From positions 558,001 through 622,000 of the forward strand of contig CATKHW010000058.1 in NCBI GenBank assembly GCA_949752795.1: 64,000 nucleotides of DNA, given 5' to 3'. Numbering within the stretch: the first letter of the stretch is position 1; every line of letters begins with the position of its first letter. The DNA is from Hyperoodon ampullatus (taxonomy: Eukaryota > Chordata > Mammalia > Artiodactyla > Ziphiidae). This document shows positions 52,961-64,000 of the stretch, in pieces. The notes below the pieces were generated by a model, which had not been told where the DNA came from, did no database searches, and saw nothing but the letters and a program-made list of their open reading frames with translations. Both the position numbers and the translations under genes were made by a program.

Positions 52961-54700
52961 CTGGGAAATTCTTTACAATTCCTTCAGGGTCTCTGATGAA
53001 ACCTGAAATGACCCTATCTACAATGACAGCTGGATGTGGCATAAGGCTGGACACTTGGGACTGAGAGGATTGGTGAGATTGGGTGAGCAAATGCAGACCC
53101 TTTAAAGCAATAATGCATGGCACACATTCCATGGGTCCCAACTCTCCAGGTTGAAGGGAATATTACTACAGATATAACATGTACGGGAATCCTAGAGAAC
53201 GGACACACTGTGAATACGAAAGGTTTCTAAAACTCAACGAATAGTCCCTCTCCTGGTGCTCCGGTTTGACTTTCCATCTGCTTTATTATCAACCTCCCAA
53301 CTTGGAGAGACAGCCCCTTTAACCTCCTGGTTCGCACAGGTTGCCAATTTGGCAGAGGATGAAAGGGAAGAGGGAGAACCAATGAGAGAGTAGCTGTTAG
53401 GCATTTGGACGGGCACATATCACTGTAATTTCCCGGCAGGAAGAAGAATTAACCAAAGTCTCAGCCACCCACCGGGAATCAGTATAGATCCTGAACCAAA
53501 ATTTTGGACTTGCGGTCAGCTCACCAAAAACGAGTTGAAAAATGGAGCTCAGGGGCACAGCAATTCACAAACTGGCCGAGTAATAAAGGACAACTATCGT
53601 CCAAAAATCTGTTGAGGAAAGGCAACGAGGCAGACTTGAAAGCGAGGCAGAATAGCAGGAAACAGATTTCCAGAGGTACGTTGGAATCGCCTTTAAAGCA
53701 CAGGAAGAGGGGCACAACTTCGACAATGATGCACTTGGCCAAAAAGGGCGTATGCGTTTTCTCCTGAATATATTCAGGAGAAAACACATACGCCCTTTTT
53801 GGCCAAGCAAGCAAGCGGGCAATGCAAATCTGCACTACAAAGAAGTATCACTTCCCACCGGTCAAAAGGGACATCCACAAAATGTGTAAATACCAGAAAG
53901 GCAAGACAGGCCCTGGAGAACAGGGAGCCTTGTTATGCTGATGGGCGGGATGTAAATTGCCAACTGCCTCTCTGGAGGAGTGCATTGTGTTCCCTAAAAC
54001 AAGTAAAGTACAGAGCTACAGAGCCAAGGGCACTTCCAGTCTAGGGAATATACCTTGGGAAAACTGAAAATAAATAAGGCAGAGCCACCCCAAAATTTAG
54101 GGCTGCACTGCTTACAAGGACCTCAACTTGGGTACACTTTAAATATCGCAGGAAATATAAAAATGGTTCAAAAAATTGTGGTACTTACATACGATGGAAT
54201 ATCCCTCAGCCATGAAATCAATGTCATAAGACCAGTAGCAGCAAAATGGGTGGATTCAGGTACGATGATTCTAAGTGAAATAAGTCACACAGAAAAAGAA
54301 ACTTATCATAAGATATCACTTATGAAGATCCTGTAAACATGGCTACACTTGAACTGAGTTAGGAAAGAGAACAGTGTCTCACATTTAGAAAACACTCTTA
54401 TGCCTGCTTAAGGGGGAAGGAGAGGTGGGGTGATGCATAAAACCAGAGTTTGATATAAGCACAGGTACCGTTCCAAAAACCAACTATGGAATAGACAAGA
54501 CCTACACCTTCCTCAGTGAAAGGGACTCAAAACCCCATATTTCCCGCAGAGGAATATATCTGACTAGTAAGAATCTTAAAACCTATGTATTGATATGTCT
54601 CCGTAAGGGAATCAAGTGTGTCTAGACTGGCATAAATATGGCAGCGAGAATCAGCTCAAACCCACTATAAAAAGGAATTTCAAAAACAAAACAAAAAAAA
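52961..54700 (+). repeat. Unit 31, type C with A-type tail
   Basis: 1740 bp. C-type ORF2 remnant, B-like AGGTACCG, then GGCATAAATATGG and 8 A. Palindrome 53734-53807 has one CpG to CpA mismatch. CTTACATACG is shared with unit 33; private GTTGAGGAAAGG. Confidence 0.92.
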
Positions 54701-56440
54701 CTGGGAAATTCTTTACAATTCCTTCAGGGTCTCTGATGAAACCTGAAATGACCCTATCTACAATGACAGCTGGATGTGGCATAAGGCTGGACACTTGGGA
54801 CTGAGAGGATTGGTGAGATTGGGTGAGCAAATGCAGACCCTTTAAAGCAATAATGCATGGCACACATTCCATGGGTCCCAACTCTCCAGGTTGAAGGGAA
54901 TATTACTACAGATATAACATGTACGGGAATCCTAGAGAACGGACACACTGTGAATACGAAAGGTTTCTAAAACTCAACGAATAGTCCCTCTCCTGGTGCT
55001 CCGGTTTGACTTTCCATCTGCTTTATTATCAACCTCCCAACTTGGAGAGACAGCCCCTTTAACCTCCTGGTTCGCACAGGTTGCCAATTTGGCAGAGGAT
55101 GAAAGGGAAGAGGGAGAACCAATGAGAGAGTAGCTGTTAGGCATTTGGACGGGCACATATCACTGTAATTTCCCGGCAGGAAGAAGAATTAACCAAAGTC
55201 TCAGCCACCCACCGGGAATCAGTATAGATCCTGAACCAAAATTTTGGACTTGCGGTCAGCTCACCAAAAACGAGTTGAAAAATGGAGCTCAGGGGCACAG
55301 CAATTCACAAACTGGCCGAGTAATAAAGGACAACTATCGTCCAAAAATCTGTTGAGGGAAGGCAACGAGGCGGACTTGAAAGCGAGGCAGAATAGCAGGA
55401 AACAGATTTCCAGAGGTACGTTGGAATCGCCTTTAAAGCACAGGAAGAGGGGCACAACTTCGACAATGATGCACTTGGCCAAAAAGGGCGTATGCGTTTT
55501 CTCCTGAATATATTCAGGAGAAAACGCATACGCCCTTTTTGGCCAAGCAAGCAAGCGGGCAATGCAAATCTGCACTACAAAGAAGTATCACTTCCCACCG
55601 GTCAAAAGGGACATCCACAAAATGTGTAAAAACCAGAAAGGCAAGACAGGCCCTGGAGAACAGGGAGCCTTGTTATGCTGATGGGCGGGATGTAAATTGC
55701 CAACTGCCTCTCTGGAGAAGTGGACTGTGTTCCCTAAAACAAGTAAACAACAGAGCTACAGAGCCAAGGGCACTTCCAGTCTAGGGAATATACCTTGGGA
55801 AAACTGAAAATCAAAAAGACACAGCCACCCCAAAATTTAGGGCTGCACTGCTTACAAGGACCTCAACTTGGGTACACCTTAAATATCCCAGGAAATATAA
55901 AAATGGTTCAAAAAATTGTGGTACTTACGTACGATGGAATATCCCTCAGCCATGAAATCAATGTCATAAGACCAGTAGCAGCAAAATGGGTGGATTCAGG
56001 TACGATGATTCTAAGTGAAATAAGTCACACAGAAAAAGAAACTTATCATAAGATATCACTTATGAAGATCCTGTAAACATGGCTACACTTGAACTGAGTT
56101 AGGAAAGAGAACAGTGTCTCACATTTAGAAAACACTCTTATGCCTGCTTAAGGGGGAAGGAGAGGTGGGGTGATGCATAAAACCAGAGTTTGATATAAGC
56201 ACAGGTCCCGTTCCAAAAACCAACTATGGAATAGACAAGACCTACACCTTCCTCAGTGAAAGGGACTCAAAACCCCATATTTCCCGCAGAGGAATATATC
56301 TGACTAGTAAGAATCTTAAAACCTATGTATTGATATGTCTCCGTAAGGGAATCAAGTGTGTCTAGACTGGCATAAACATGGCAGCGAGAATCAGCTCAAA
56401 CCCACTATAAAAAGGAATTTCAAAAACAAAACAAAAAAAA
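54701..56440 (+). repeat. Unit 32, B-to-A hybrid
   Basis: 1740 bp, perfect palindrome at 55474-55547. B-type through AAGATATCAC (about 56060), then A-type from AGGTCCCG (about 56204) to the tail. GGAGAAGTGGACTGTG is shared with unit 35. Confidence 0.92.
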
Positions 56441-58180
56441 CTGGGAAATTCTTTACAATTCCTTCAGGGTCTCTGATGAAACCTGAAATGACCCTATCTA
56501 CAATGACAGCTGGATGTGGCATAAGGCTGGACACTTGGGACTGAGAGGATTGGTGAGATTGGGTGAGCAAATGCAGACCCTTTAAAGCAATAATGCATGG
56601 CACACATTCCATGGGTCCCAACGCTCCAGGTTGAAGGGAATATTACTACAGATATAACATGTACGGGAATCCTAGAGAACGGACACACTGTGAATACGAA
56701 AGGTTTCTAAAACTCAATGAATAGTCCCTCTCCTGGTGCTCCGGTTTGACTTTCCGTCTGCTTTATTATCAACCTCCCAACTTGGAGAGACAGCCCCTTT
56801 AACCTCCTGGTTCGCACACGTTGCCAATTTGGCAGAGGATGAAAGGGAAGAGGGAGAACCAATGAGAGAGTAGCTGTTAGGCATTTGGACGGGCACATAT
56901 CACTGTAATTTCCAGGCAGGAAGAAGAATTAACCAAAGTCTCAGCCACCCACCGGGAATCAGTATAGATCCTGAACCAAAATTTTGGACTTGCGGTCAGC
57001 TCACCAAAAACGAGTTGAAAAATGGAGCTCAGGGGCACAGCAATTCACAAACTGGCCGAGTAATAAAGGACAACTATCGTCCAAAAATCTGTTGAGGGAA
57101 GGCAACTAGGCAGACTTGAAAGCGAGGCAGAATAGCAGGAAACAGATTTCCAGAGGTACGTTGGAATCGCCTTTAAAGCACAGGAAGAGGGGCACAACTT
57201 CGACAATGATGCACTTGGCCAAAAAGGGCGTATGCGTTTTCTCCTGAATATATTCAGGAGAAAACACATACGCCCTTTTTGGCCAAGCAAGCAAGCGGGC
57301 AATGCAAATCTGCACTACAAAGAAGTATCACTTCCCACCGGTCAAAAGGGACATCCACAAAATGTGTAAATACCAGAAAGGCAAGACAGGCCCTGGAGAA
57401 CAGGGAGCCTTGTTATGCTGATGGGCGGGATGTAAATTGCCAACTGCCTCTCTGGAGGAGTGCATTGTGTTCCCTAAAACAAGTAAAGTACAGAGCTACA
57501 GAGCCAAGGGCACTTCCAGTCTAGGGAATATACCTTGGGAAAACTGAAAATAAATAAGGCAGAGCCACCCCAAAATTTAGGGCTGCACTGCTTACAAGGA
57601 CCTCAACTTGGGTACACTTTAAATATCGCAGGAAATATAAAAATGGTTCAAAAAATTGTGGTACTTACATACGATGGAATATCCCTCAGCCATGAAATCA
57701 ATGTCATAAGACCAGTAGCAGCAAAATGGGTGGATTCAGGTACGATGATTCTAAGTGTAATAAGTCACACAGAAAAAGAAACTTATCATAAGATATCACT
57801 TATGAAGATCCTGTAAACATGGCTACACTTGAACTGAGTTAGGAAAGAGAACAGTGTCTCACATTTAGAAAACACTCTTATGCCTGCTTAAGGGGGAAGG
57901 AGAGGTGGGGTGATGCATAAAACCAGAGTTTGATATAAGCACAGGTCCCGTTCCAAAAACCAACTATGGAATAGACAAGACCTACACCTTCCTCAGTGAA
58001 AGGGACTCAAAACCCCATATTTCCCGCAGAGGAATATATCTGACTAGTAAGAATCTTAAAACCTATGTATTGATATGTCTCCGTAAGGGAATCAAGTGTG
58101 TCTAGACTGGCATAAATATGGCAGCGAGAATCAGCTCAAACCCACTATAAAAAGGAATTTCAAAAACAAAACAAAAAAAA
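56441..58180 (+). repeat. Unit 33, type C with A-type 3' UTR
   Basis: 1740 bp. Palindrome 57214-57287 has the unit 31 mismatch. Has the alpha marker CCAACGCTCC and the unit 5 marker TTTCCAGGCAGG, so it mixes several lineages. Private CTCAATGAATAG, TTCCGTCTGC, CACACGTTGCC, GCAACTAGG and AAGTGTAATAAG. Confidence 0.92.
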
Positions 58181-59919
58181 CTGGGAAATTCTTTACAATT
58201 CCTTCAGGGTCTCTGATGAAACCTGAAATGACCCTATCTACAATGACAGCTGGATGTGGCATAAGGCTGGACACTTGGGACTGAGAGGATTGGTGAGATT
58301 GGGTGAGCAAATGCAGACCCTTTAAAGCAATAATGCATGGCACACATTCCATGGGTCCCAACTCTCCAGGTTGAAGGGAATATTACTACAGATATAACAT
58401 GTACGGGAATCCTAGAGAACGGACACACTGTGAATACGAAAGGTTTCTAAAACTCAACGAATAGTCCCTCTCCTGGTGCTCCGGTTTGACTTTCCATCTG
58501 CTTTATTATCAACCTCCCAACTTGGAGAGACAGCCCCTTTAACCTCCTGGTTCGCACAGGTTGCCAATTTGGCAGAGGATGAAAGGGAAGAGGGAGAACC
58601 AATGAGAGAGTAGCTGTTAGGCATTTGGACGGGCACATATCACTGTAATTTCCCGGCAGGAAGAAGAATTAACCAAAGTCTCAGCCACCCACCGGGAATC
58701 AGTATAGATCCTGAACCAAAATTTTGGACTTGCGGTCAGCTCACCAAAAACGAGTTGAAAAATGGAGCTCAGGGGCACAGCAATTCACAAACTGGCCGAG
58801 TAATAAAGGACAACTATCGTCCAAAAATCTGTTGAGGGAAGGCAACGAGGCGGACTTGAAAGCGAGGCAGAATAGCAGGAAACAGATTTCCAGAGGTACG
58901 TTGGAATCGCCTTTAAAGCACAGGAAGAGGGGCACAACTTCGACAATGATGCACTTGGCCAAAAAGGGCGTATGCGTTTTCTCCTGAATATATTCAGGAG
59001 AAAACGCATACGCCCTTTTTGGCCAAGCAAGCAAGCGGGCAATGCAAATCTGCACTACAAAGAAGTATCACTTCCCACCGGTCAAAAGGGACATCCACAA
59101 AATGTGTAAAAACCAGAAAGGCAAGACAGGCCCTGGAGAACAGGGAGCCTTGTTATGCTGATGGGCGGGATGTAAATTGCCAACTGCCTCTCTGGAGGAG
59201 TGCATTGTGTTCCCTAAAACAAGTAAACAACAGAGCTACAGAGCCAAGGGCACTTCCAGTCTAGGGAATATACCTTGGGAAAACTGAAAATCAAAAAGAC
59301 ACAGCCACCCCAAAATTTAGGGCTGCACTGCTTACAAGGACCTCAACTTGGGTACACCTTAAATATCCCAGGAAATATAAAAATGGTTCAAAAAATTGTG
59401 GTACTTATGTACGATGGAATATCCCTCAGCCATGAAATCAATGTCATAAGACCAGTAGCAGCAAAATGGGTGGATTCAGGTACGATGATTCTAAGTGAAA
59501 TAAGTCACACAGAAAAAGAAACTTATCATAAGATATCACTTATGAAGATCCTGTAAACATGGCTACACTTGAACTGAGTTAGGAAAGAGAACAGTGTCTC
59601 ACATTTAGAAAACACTCTTATGCCTGCTTAAGGGGGAAGGAGAGGTGGGGTGATGCATAAAACCAGAGTTTGATATAAGCACAGGTACCGTTCCAAAAAC
59701 CAACTATGGAATAGACAAGACCTACACCTTCCTCAGTGAAAGGGACTCAAAACCCCATATTTCCCGCAGAGGAATATATCTGACTAGTAAGAATCTTAAA
59801 ACCTATGTATTGATATGTCTCCGTAAGGGAATCAAGTGTGTCTAGACTGGGATAAATATGGCAGCGAGAATCAGCTCAAACCCACTATAAAAAGGAATTT
59901 CAAAAATAAAACAAAAAAA
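58181..59919 (+). repeat. Unit 34, type B
   Basis: 1739 bp, perfect palindrome at 58954-59027. Private CpG to TpG change at 59408. Confidence 0.95.
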
Positions 59920-61659
59920 CTGGGAAATTCTTTACAATTCCTTCAGGGTCTCTGATGAAACCTGAAATGACCCTCTCTACAATGACAGCTGGATGTGGCA
60001 TAAGGCTGGACACTTGGGACTGAGAGGATTGGTGAGATTGGGTGAGCAAATGCAGACCCTTTAAAGCAATAATGCATGGCACACATTCCATGGGTCCCAA
60101 CTCTCCAGGTTGAAGGGAATATTACTACAGATATAACATGTACGGGAATCCTAGAGAACGGACACACTGTGAATACGAAAGGTTTCTAAAACTCAACGAA
60201 TAGTCCCTCTCCTGGTGCTCCGGTTTGACTTTCCATCTGCTTTATTATCAACCTCCCAACTTGGAGAGACAGCCCCTTTAACCTCCTGGTTCGCACAGGT
60301 TGCCAATTTGGCAGAGGATGAAAGGGAAGAGGGAGAACCAATGAGAGAGTAGCTGTTAGGCATTTGGACGGGCACATATCACTGTAATTTCCCGGCAGGA
60401 AGAAGAATTAACCAAAGTCTCAGCCACCCACCGGGAATCATTATAGATCCTGAACCAAAATTTTGGACTTGCGGTCAGCTCACCAAAAACGAGTTGAAAA
60501 ATGGAGCTCAGGGGCACAGCAATTCACAAACTGGCCGAGTAATAAAGGACAACTATCGTCCAAAAATCTGTTGAGGGAAGGCAACGAGGCGGACTTGAAA
60601 GCGAGGCAGAATAGCAGGAAACAGATTTCCAGAGGTACGTTGGAATCGCCTTTAAAGCACAGGAAGAGGGGCACAACTTCGACAATGATGCACTTGGCCA
60701 AAAAGGGCGTATGCGTTTTCTCCTGAATATATTCAGGAGAAAACGCATACGCCCTTTTTGGCCAAGCAAGCAAGCGGGCAATGCAAATCTGCACTACAAA
60801 GAAGTATCACTTCCGACCGGTCAAAAGGGACATCCACAAAATGTGTAAAAACCAGAAAGGCAAGACAGGCCCTGGAGAACAGGGAGCCTTGTTATGCTGA
60901 TGGGCGGGATGTAAATTGCCAACTGCCTCTCTGGAGAAGTGGACTGTGTTCCCTAAAACAAGTAAACAACAGAGCTACAGAGCCAAGGGCACTTCCAGTC
61001 TAGGGAATATACCTTGGGAAAACTGAAAATCAAAAAGACACAGCCACCCCAAAATTTAGGGCTGCACTGCTTACAAGGACCTCAACTTGGGTACACCTTA
61101 AATATCCCAGGAAATATAAAAATGGTTCAAAAAATTGTGGTACTTACGTATGATGGAATATCCCTCAGCCATGAAATCAATGTCATAAGACCAGTAGCAG
61201 CAAAATGGGTGGATTCAGGTACGATGATTCTAAGTGAAATAAGTCACACAGAAAAAGAAACTTATCATAAGATATCACTTATGAAGATCCTGTAAACATG
61301 GCTACACTTGAACTGAGTTAGGAAAGAGAACAGTGTCTCACATTTAGAAAACACTCTTATGCCTGCTTAAGGGGGAAGGAGAGGTGGGGTGATGCATAAA
61401 ACCAGAGTTTGATATAAGCACAGGTCCCGTTCCAAAAACCAACTATGGAATAGACAAGACCTACACCTTCCTCAGTGAAAGGGACTCAAAACCCCATATT
61501 TCCCGCAGAGGAATATATCTGACTAGTAAGAATCTTAAAACCTATGTATTGATATGTCTCCGTAAGGGAATCAAGTGTGTCTAGACTGGCATAAACATGG
61601 CAGCGAGAATCAGCTCAAACCCACTATAAAAAGGAATTTCAAAAACAAAACAAAAAAAA
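59920..61659 (+). repeat. Unit 35, B-to-A hybrid
   Basis: 1740 bp, perfect palindrome at 60693-60766. Same B-to-A switch in the 3' UTR as unit 32. Has CTTCCGACCGG as in units 2, 4 and 7, ATCATTATAG as in gamma, and CCTCTCTACAATG as in units 12 and 15. Confidence 0.92.
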
Positions 61660-63399
61660 CTGGGAAATTCTTTACAATTCCTTCAGGGTCTCTGATGAAA
61701 CCTGAAATGACCCTATCTACAATGACAGCTGGATGTGGCATAAGGCTGGACACTTGGGACTGAGAGGATTGGTGAGATTGGGTGAGCAAATGCAGACCCT
61801 TTAAAGCAATAATGCATGGCACACATTCCATGGGTCCCAACTCTCCAGGTTGAAGGGAATATTACTACAGATATAACATGTACGGGAATCCTAGAGAACG
61901 GACACACTGTGAATACGAAAGGTTTCTAAAACTCAACGAATAGTCCCTCTCCTGGTGCTCCGGTTTGACTTTCCATCTGCTTTATTATCAACCTCCCAAC
62001 TTGGAGAGACAGCCCCTTTAACCTCCTGGTTCGCACAGGTTGCCAATTTGGCAGAGGATGAAAGGGAAGAGGGAGAACCAATGAGAGAGTAGCTGTTAGG
62101 CATTTGGACGGGCACATATCACTGTAATTTCCCGGCAGGAAGAAGAATTAACCAAAGTCTCAGCCACCCACCGGGAATCATTATAGATCCTGAACCAAAA
62201 TTTTGGACTTGCGGTCAGCTCACCAAAAACGAGTTGAAAAATGGAGCTCAGGGGCACAGCAATTCACAAACTGGCCGAGTAATAAAGGACAACTATCGTC
62301 CAAAAATCTGTTGAGGGAAGGCAACGAGGCGGACTTGAAAGCGAGGCAGAATAGCAGGAAACAGATTTCCAGAGGTACGTTGGAATCGCCTTTAAAGCAC
62401 AGGAAGAGGGGCACAACTTCGACAATGATGCACTTGGCCAAAAAGGGCGTATGCGTTTTCTCCTGAATATATTCAGGAGAAAACGCATACGCCCTTTTTG
62501 GCCAAGCAAGCAAGCGGGCAATGCAAATCTGCACTACAAAGAAGTATCACTTCCCACCGGTCAAAAGGGACATCCACAAAATGTGTAAAAACCAGAAAGG
62601 CAAGACAGGCCCTGGAGAACAGGGAGCCTTGTTATGTTGATGGGCGGGATGTAAATTGCCAACTGCCTCTCTGGAGGAGTGCATTGTGTTCCCTAAAACA
62701 AGTAAACAACAGAGCTACAGAGCCAAGGGCACTTCCAGTCTAGGGAATATACCTGGGAAAAACTGAAAATCAATAAGACAGAGCCACCCCAAAATTTAGG
62801 GCTGCACTGCTTACAAGGACCTCAACTTGGGTACACCTTAAATATCCCAGGAAATATAAAATTGGTTCAAAAAATTGTGGTACTTACGTACGATGGAATA
62901 TCCCTCAGCCATGAAATCAATGTCATAAGACCAGTAGCAGCAAAATGGGTGGATTCAGGTACGATGATTCTAAGTGAAATAAGTCACAGAGAAAAAGAAA
63001 CTTATCATAAGTTATCACTTATGAAGATCCTGTAAACATGGCTACACTTGAACTGAGTTAGGAAAGAGAACAGTGTCTCACATTTAGAAAACACTCTTAT
63101 GCCTGCTTAAGGGGGAAGGAGAGGTGGGGTGATGCATAAAACCAGAGTTTGATATAAGCACAGGTCCCGTTCCAAAAACCAACTATGGAATAGACAAGAC
63201 CTACACCTTCCTCAGTGAAAGGGACTCAAAACCACATATTTCCCGCAGAGGAATATATCTGACTAGTAAGAATCTTAAAACCTATGTATTGATATGTCTC
63301 CGTAAGGGAATCAAGTGTGTCTAGACTGGCATAAACATGGCAGCGAGAATCAGCTCAAACTCACTATAAAAAGGAATTTCAAAAACAAAACAAAAAAAA
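61660..63399 (+). repeat. Unit 36, type A, gamma-like
   Basis: 1740 bp, perfect palindrome at 62433-62506. Has ATCATTATAG and AAAACCACAT (A at 63234) like gamma, but AAAAAATTGTGG, not the gamma form. Private CTCAAACTCAC. Confidence 0.94.
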
Positions 63400-64000
63400 C
63401 TGGGAAATTCTTTACAATTCCTTCAGGGTCTCTGATGAAACCTGAAATGACCCTATCTACAATGACAGCTGGATGTGGCATAAGGCTGGACACTTGGGAC
63501 TGAGAGGATTGGTGAGATTGGGTGAGCAAATGCAGACCCTTTAAAGCAATAATCCATGGCACACATTCCATGGGTCCCAACTCTCCAGGTTGAAGGGAAT
63601 ATTACTACAGATATAACATGTACGGGAATCCTAGAGAACGGACACACTGTGAATACGAAAGGTTTCTAAAACTCAACGAATAGTCCCTCTCCTGGTGCTC
63701 CGGTTTGACTTTCCATCTGCTTTATTATCAACCTCCCAACTTGGAGAGACAGCCCCTTTAACCTCCTGGTTCGCACAGGTTGCCAATTTGGCAGAGGATG
63801 AAAGGGAAGAGGGAGAACCAATGAGAGAGTAGCTGTTAGGCATTTGGACGGGCACATATCACTGTAATTTCCCGGCAGGAAGAAGAATTAACCAAAGTCT
63901 CAGCCACCCACCGGGAATCATTATAGATCCTGAACCAAAATTTTGGACTTGCGGTCAGCTCACCAAAAACGAGTTGAAAAATGGAGCTCAGGGGCACAGC
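63400..64000 (+). repeat. Unit 37, partial
   Basis: The first 601 bp of a unit, cut by the window edge before the palindrome. Has ATCATTATAG and a private AATCCATGG. Confidence 0.95.

Larger units (their letters stand above)
52961..59919 (+). repeat. Higher-order repeat 3: two-unit period of about 3,480 bp
   Basis: Units 31 and 33 are C-type with AAAACACATACG, GTAAATACCAG and CTTACATACG. Units 32 and 34 are B-type. The alternation C-B-C-B suggests a dimer duplication, although the pairs are not identical: unit 32 ends with an A-type 3' UTR and unit 34 keeps the B-type. Confidence 0.7.
1..64000 (+). repeat. L1-derived 1.74 kb satellite array, whole window
   Basis: Thirty-six complete units lie head to tail without any intervening unique sequence, plus a partial unit at each edge. 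Taking the first base after the A-rich tail as unit start, unit lengths are 1739 or 1740 bp, apart from 1736 bp (unit 17) and 1735 bp (units 19, 22, 26). The 1739/1740 difference is one A in the tail (7 or 8 A), except in unit 1, whose palindrome lacks one base. Most units differ at only a small number of positions by eye. Every stretch without a gene in this window is this satellite. The length and L1 content fit the common cetacean satellite (established knowledge, recalled); the species assignment is inference. Arrays of this kind form constitutive heterochromatin. Confidence 0.97.

Noticed and set aside
1..64000. CRISPR array or bacterial repeat system
   Set aside because: Units are 1.74 kb without unique spacers, and the sequence is mammalian L1. 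No cas-like gene is present.
1..64000. Alpha satellite, rDNA, tRNA, telomeric repeats or SINEs between units
   Set aside because: The unit length and sequence exclude alpha satellite. I saw no TTAGGG tract, rRNA or tRNA-like sequence, and no insertion interrupts any complete unit, since all lengths are accounted for.
1..64000. Assembly artefact (one unit copied repeatedly)
   Set aside because: Units carry distinct private substitutions, subfamily alleles and HOR structure, which repeated copying of one consensus would not make. Exact copy number in the near-identical HOR 2 still cannot be verified from sequence alone.

Overview
The whole 64 kb window is one uninterrupted head-to-tail tandem satellite array. 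It holds 36 complete units of 1,735-1,740 bp (798-63399), flanked by two partial units (1-797 and 63400-64000). All units point the same way. I see no single-copy DNA, no cellular gene, no RNA gene and no intact mobile element. The many short ORFs recur once per unit because the units are nearly identical. Most begin at non-ATG codons, and none looks like a conserved cellular protein.

The unit is a decayed, 5'-truncated LINE-1 (L1). Starting just after each A-rich tail, it runs through sequence that aligns with the last part of L1 ORF2, then a 3' UTR, then an A-rich tail of 7 or 8 A that abuts the next unit. The L1 signal is clearest in the 3' half. There the translated remnants keep the ORF2 C-terminal pattern (for example MQICTTKKYHFPPV and, further on, AAKWVDSGTMILSEIS), broken by stops and frame changes. 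The 3' UTR style is that of cetartiodactyl L1. A 1.74 kb L1-derived tandem satellite fits the 'common cetacean satellite', known at about 1.75 kb in most whales and about 1.58 kb in oceanic dolphins, and reported as L1-derived by Kapitonov, Holmquist and Jurka (1998). My best guess is therefore constitutive heterochromatin of a non-delphinid cetacean. That identification comes from memory and has not been searched.

Layout. Three main subfamilies (A, B, C) can be told apart by linked variants in the 3' half. 1-2536: A units. 2537-7753: B units. 7754 to about 19900: a three-unit higher-order repeat (HOR) of 5,218 bp that decays rightward. About 19929-21667: a B unit. 21668-28623: four C units. 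29808-30692: an anomalous, strongly diverged segment that keeps L1-like ancestral bases. 30360-49480: a second, cleaner HOR of three or four units (5,214 or 6,954 bp). 49481-52960: a pair of A units. 52961-59919: a two-unit HOR (3,480 bp) of alternating C and B units. 59920-64000: hybrid and A units.

The most striking structure is a 74 bp palindrome without spacer in every complete unit. It is perfect in 26 of 36 copies. In three copies the central 5 bp are deleted, and those copies are spaced exactly one HOR apart. The window is best read as a record of concerted evolution (unequal exchange, conversion, hairpin-type deletion, CpG decay) in an L1-derived satellite, not as a gene system.
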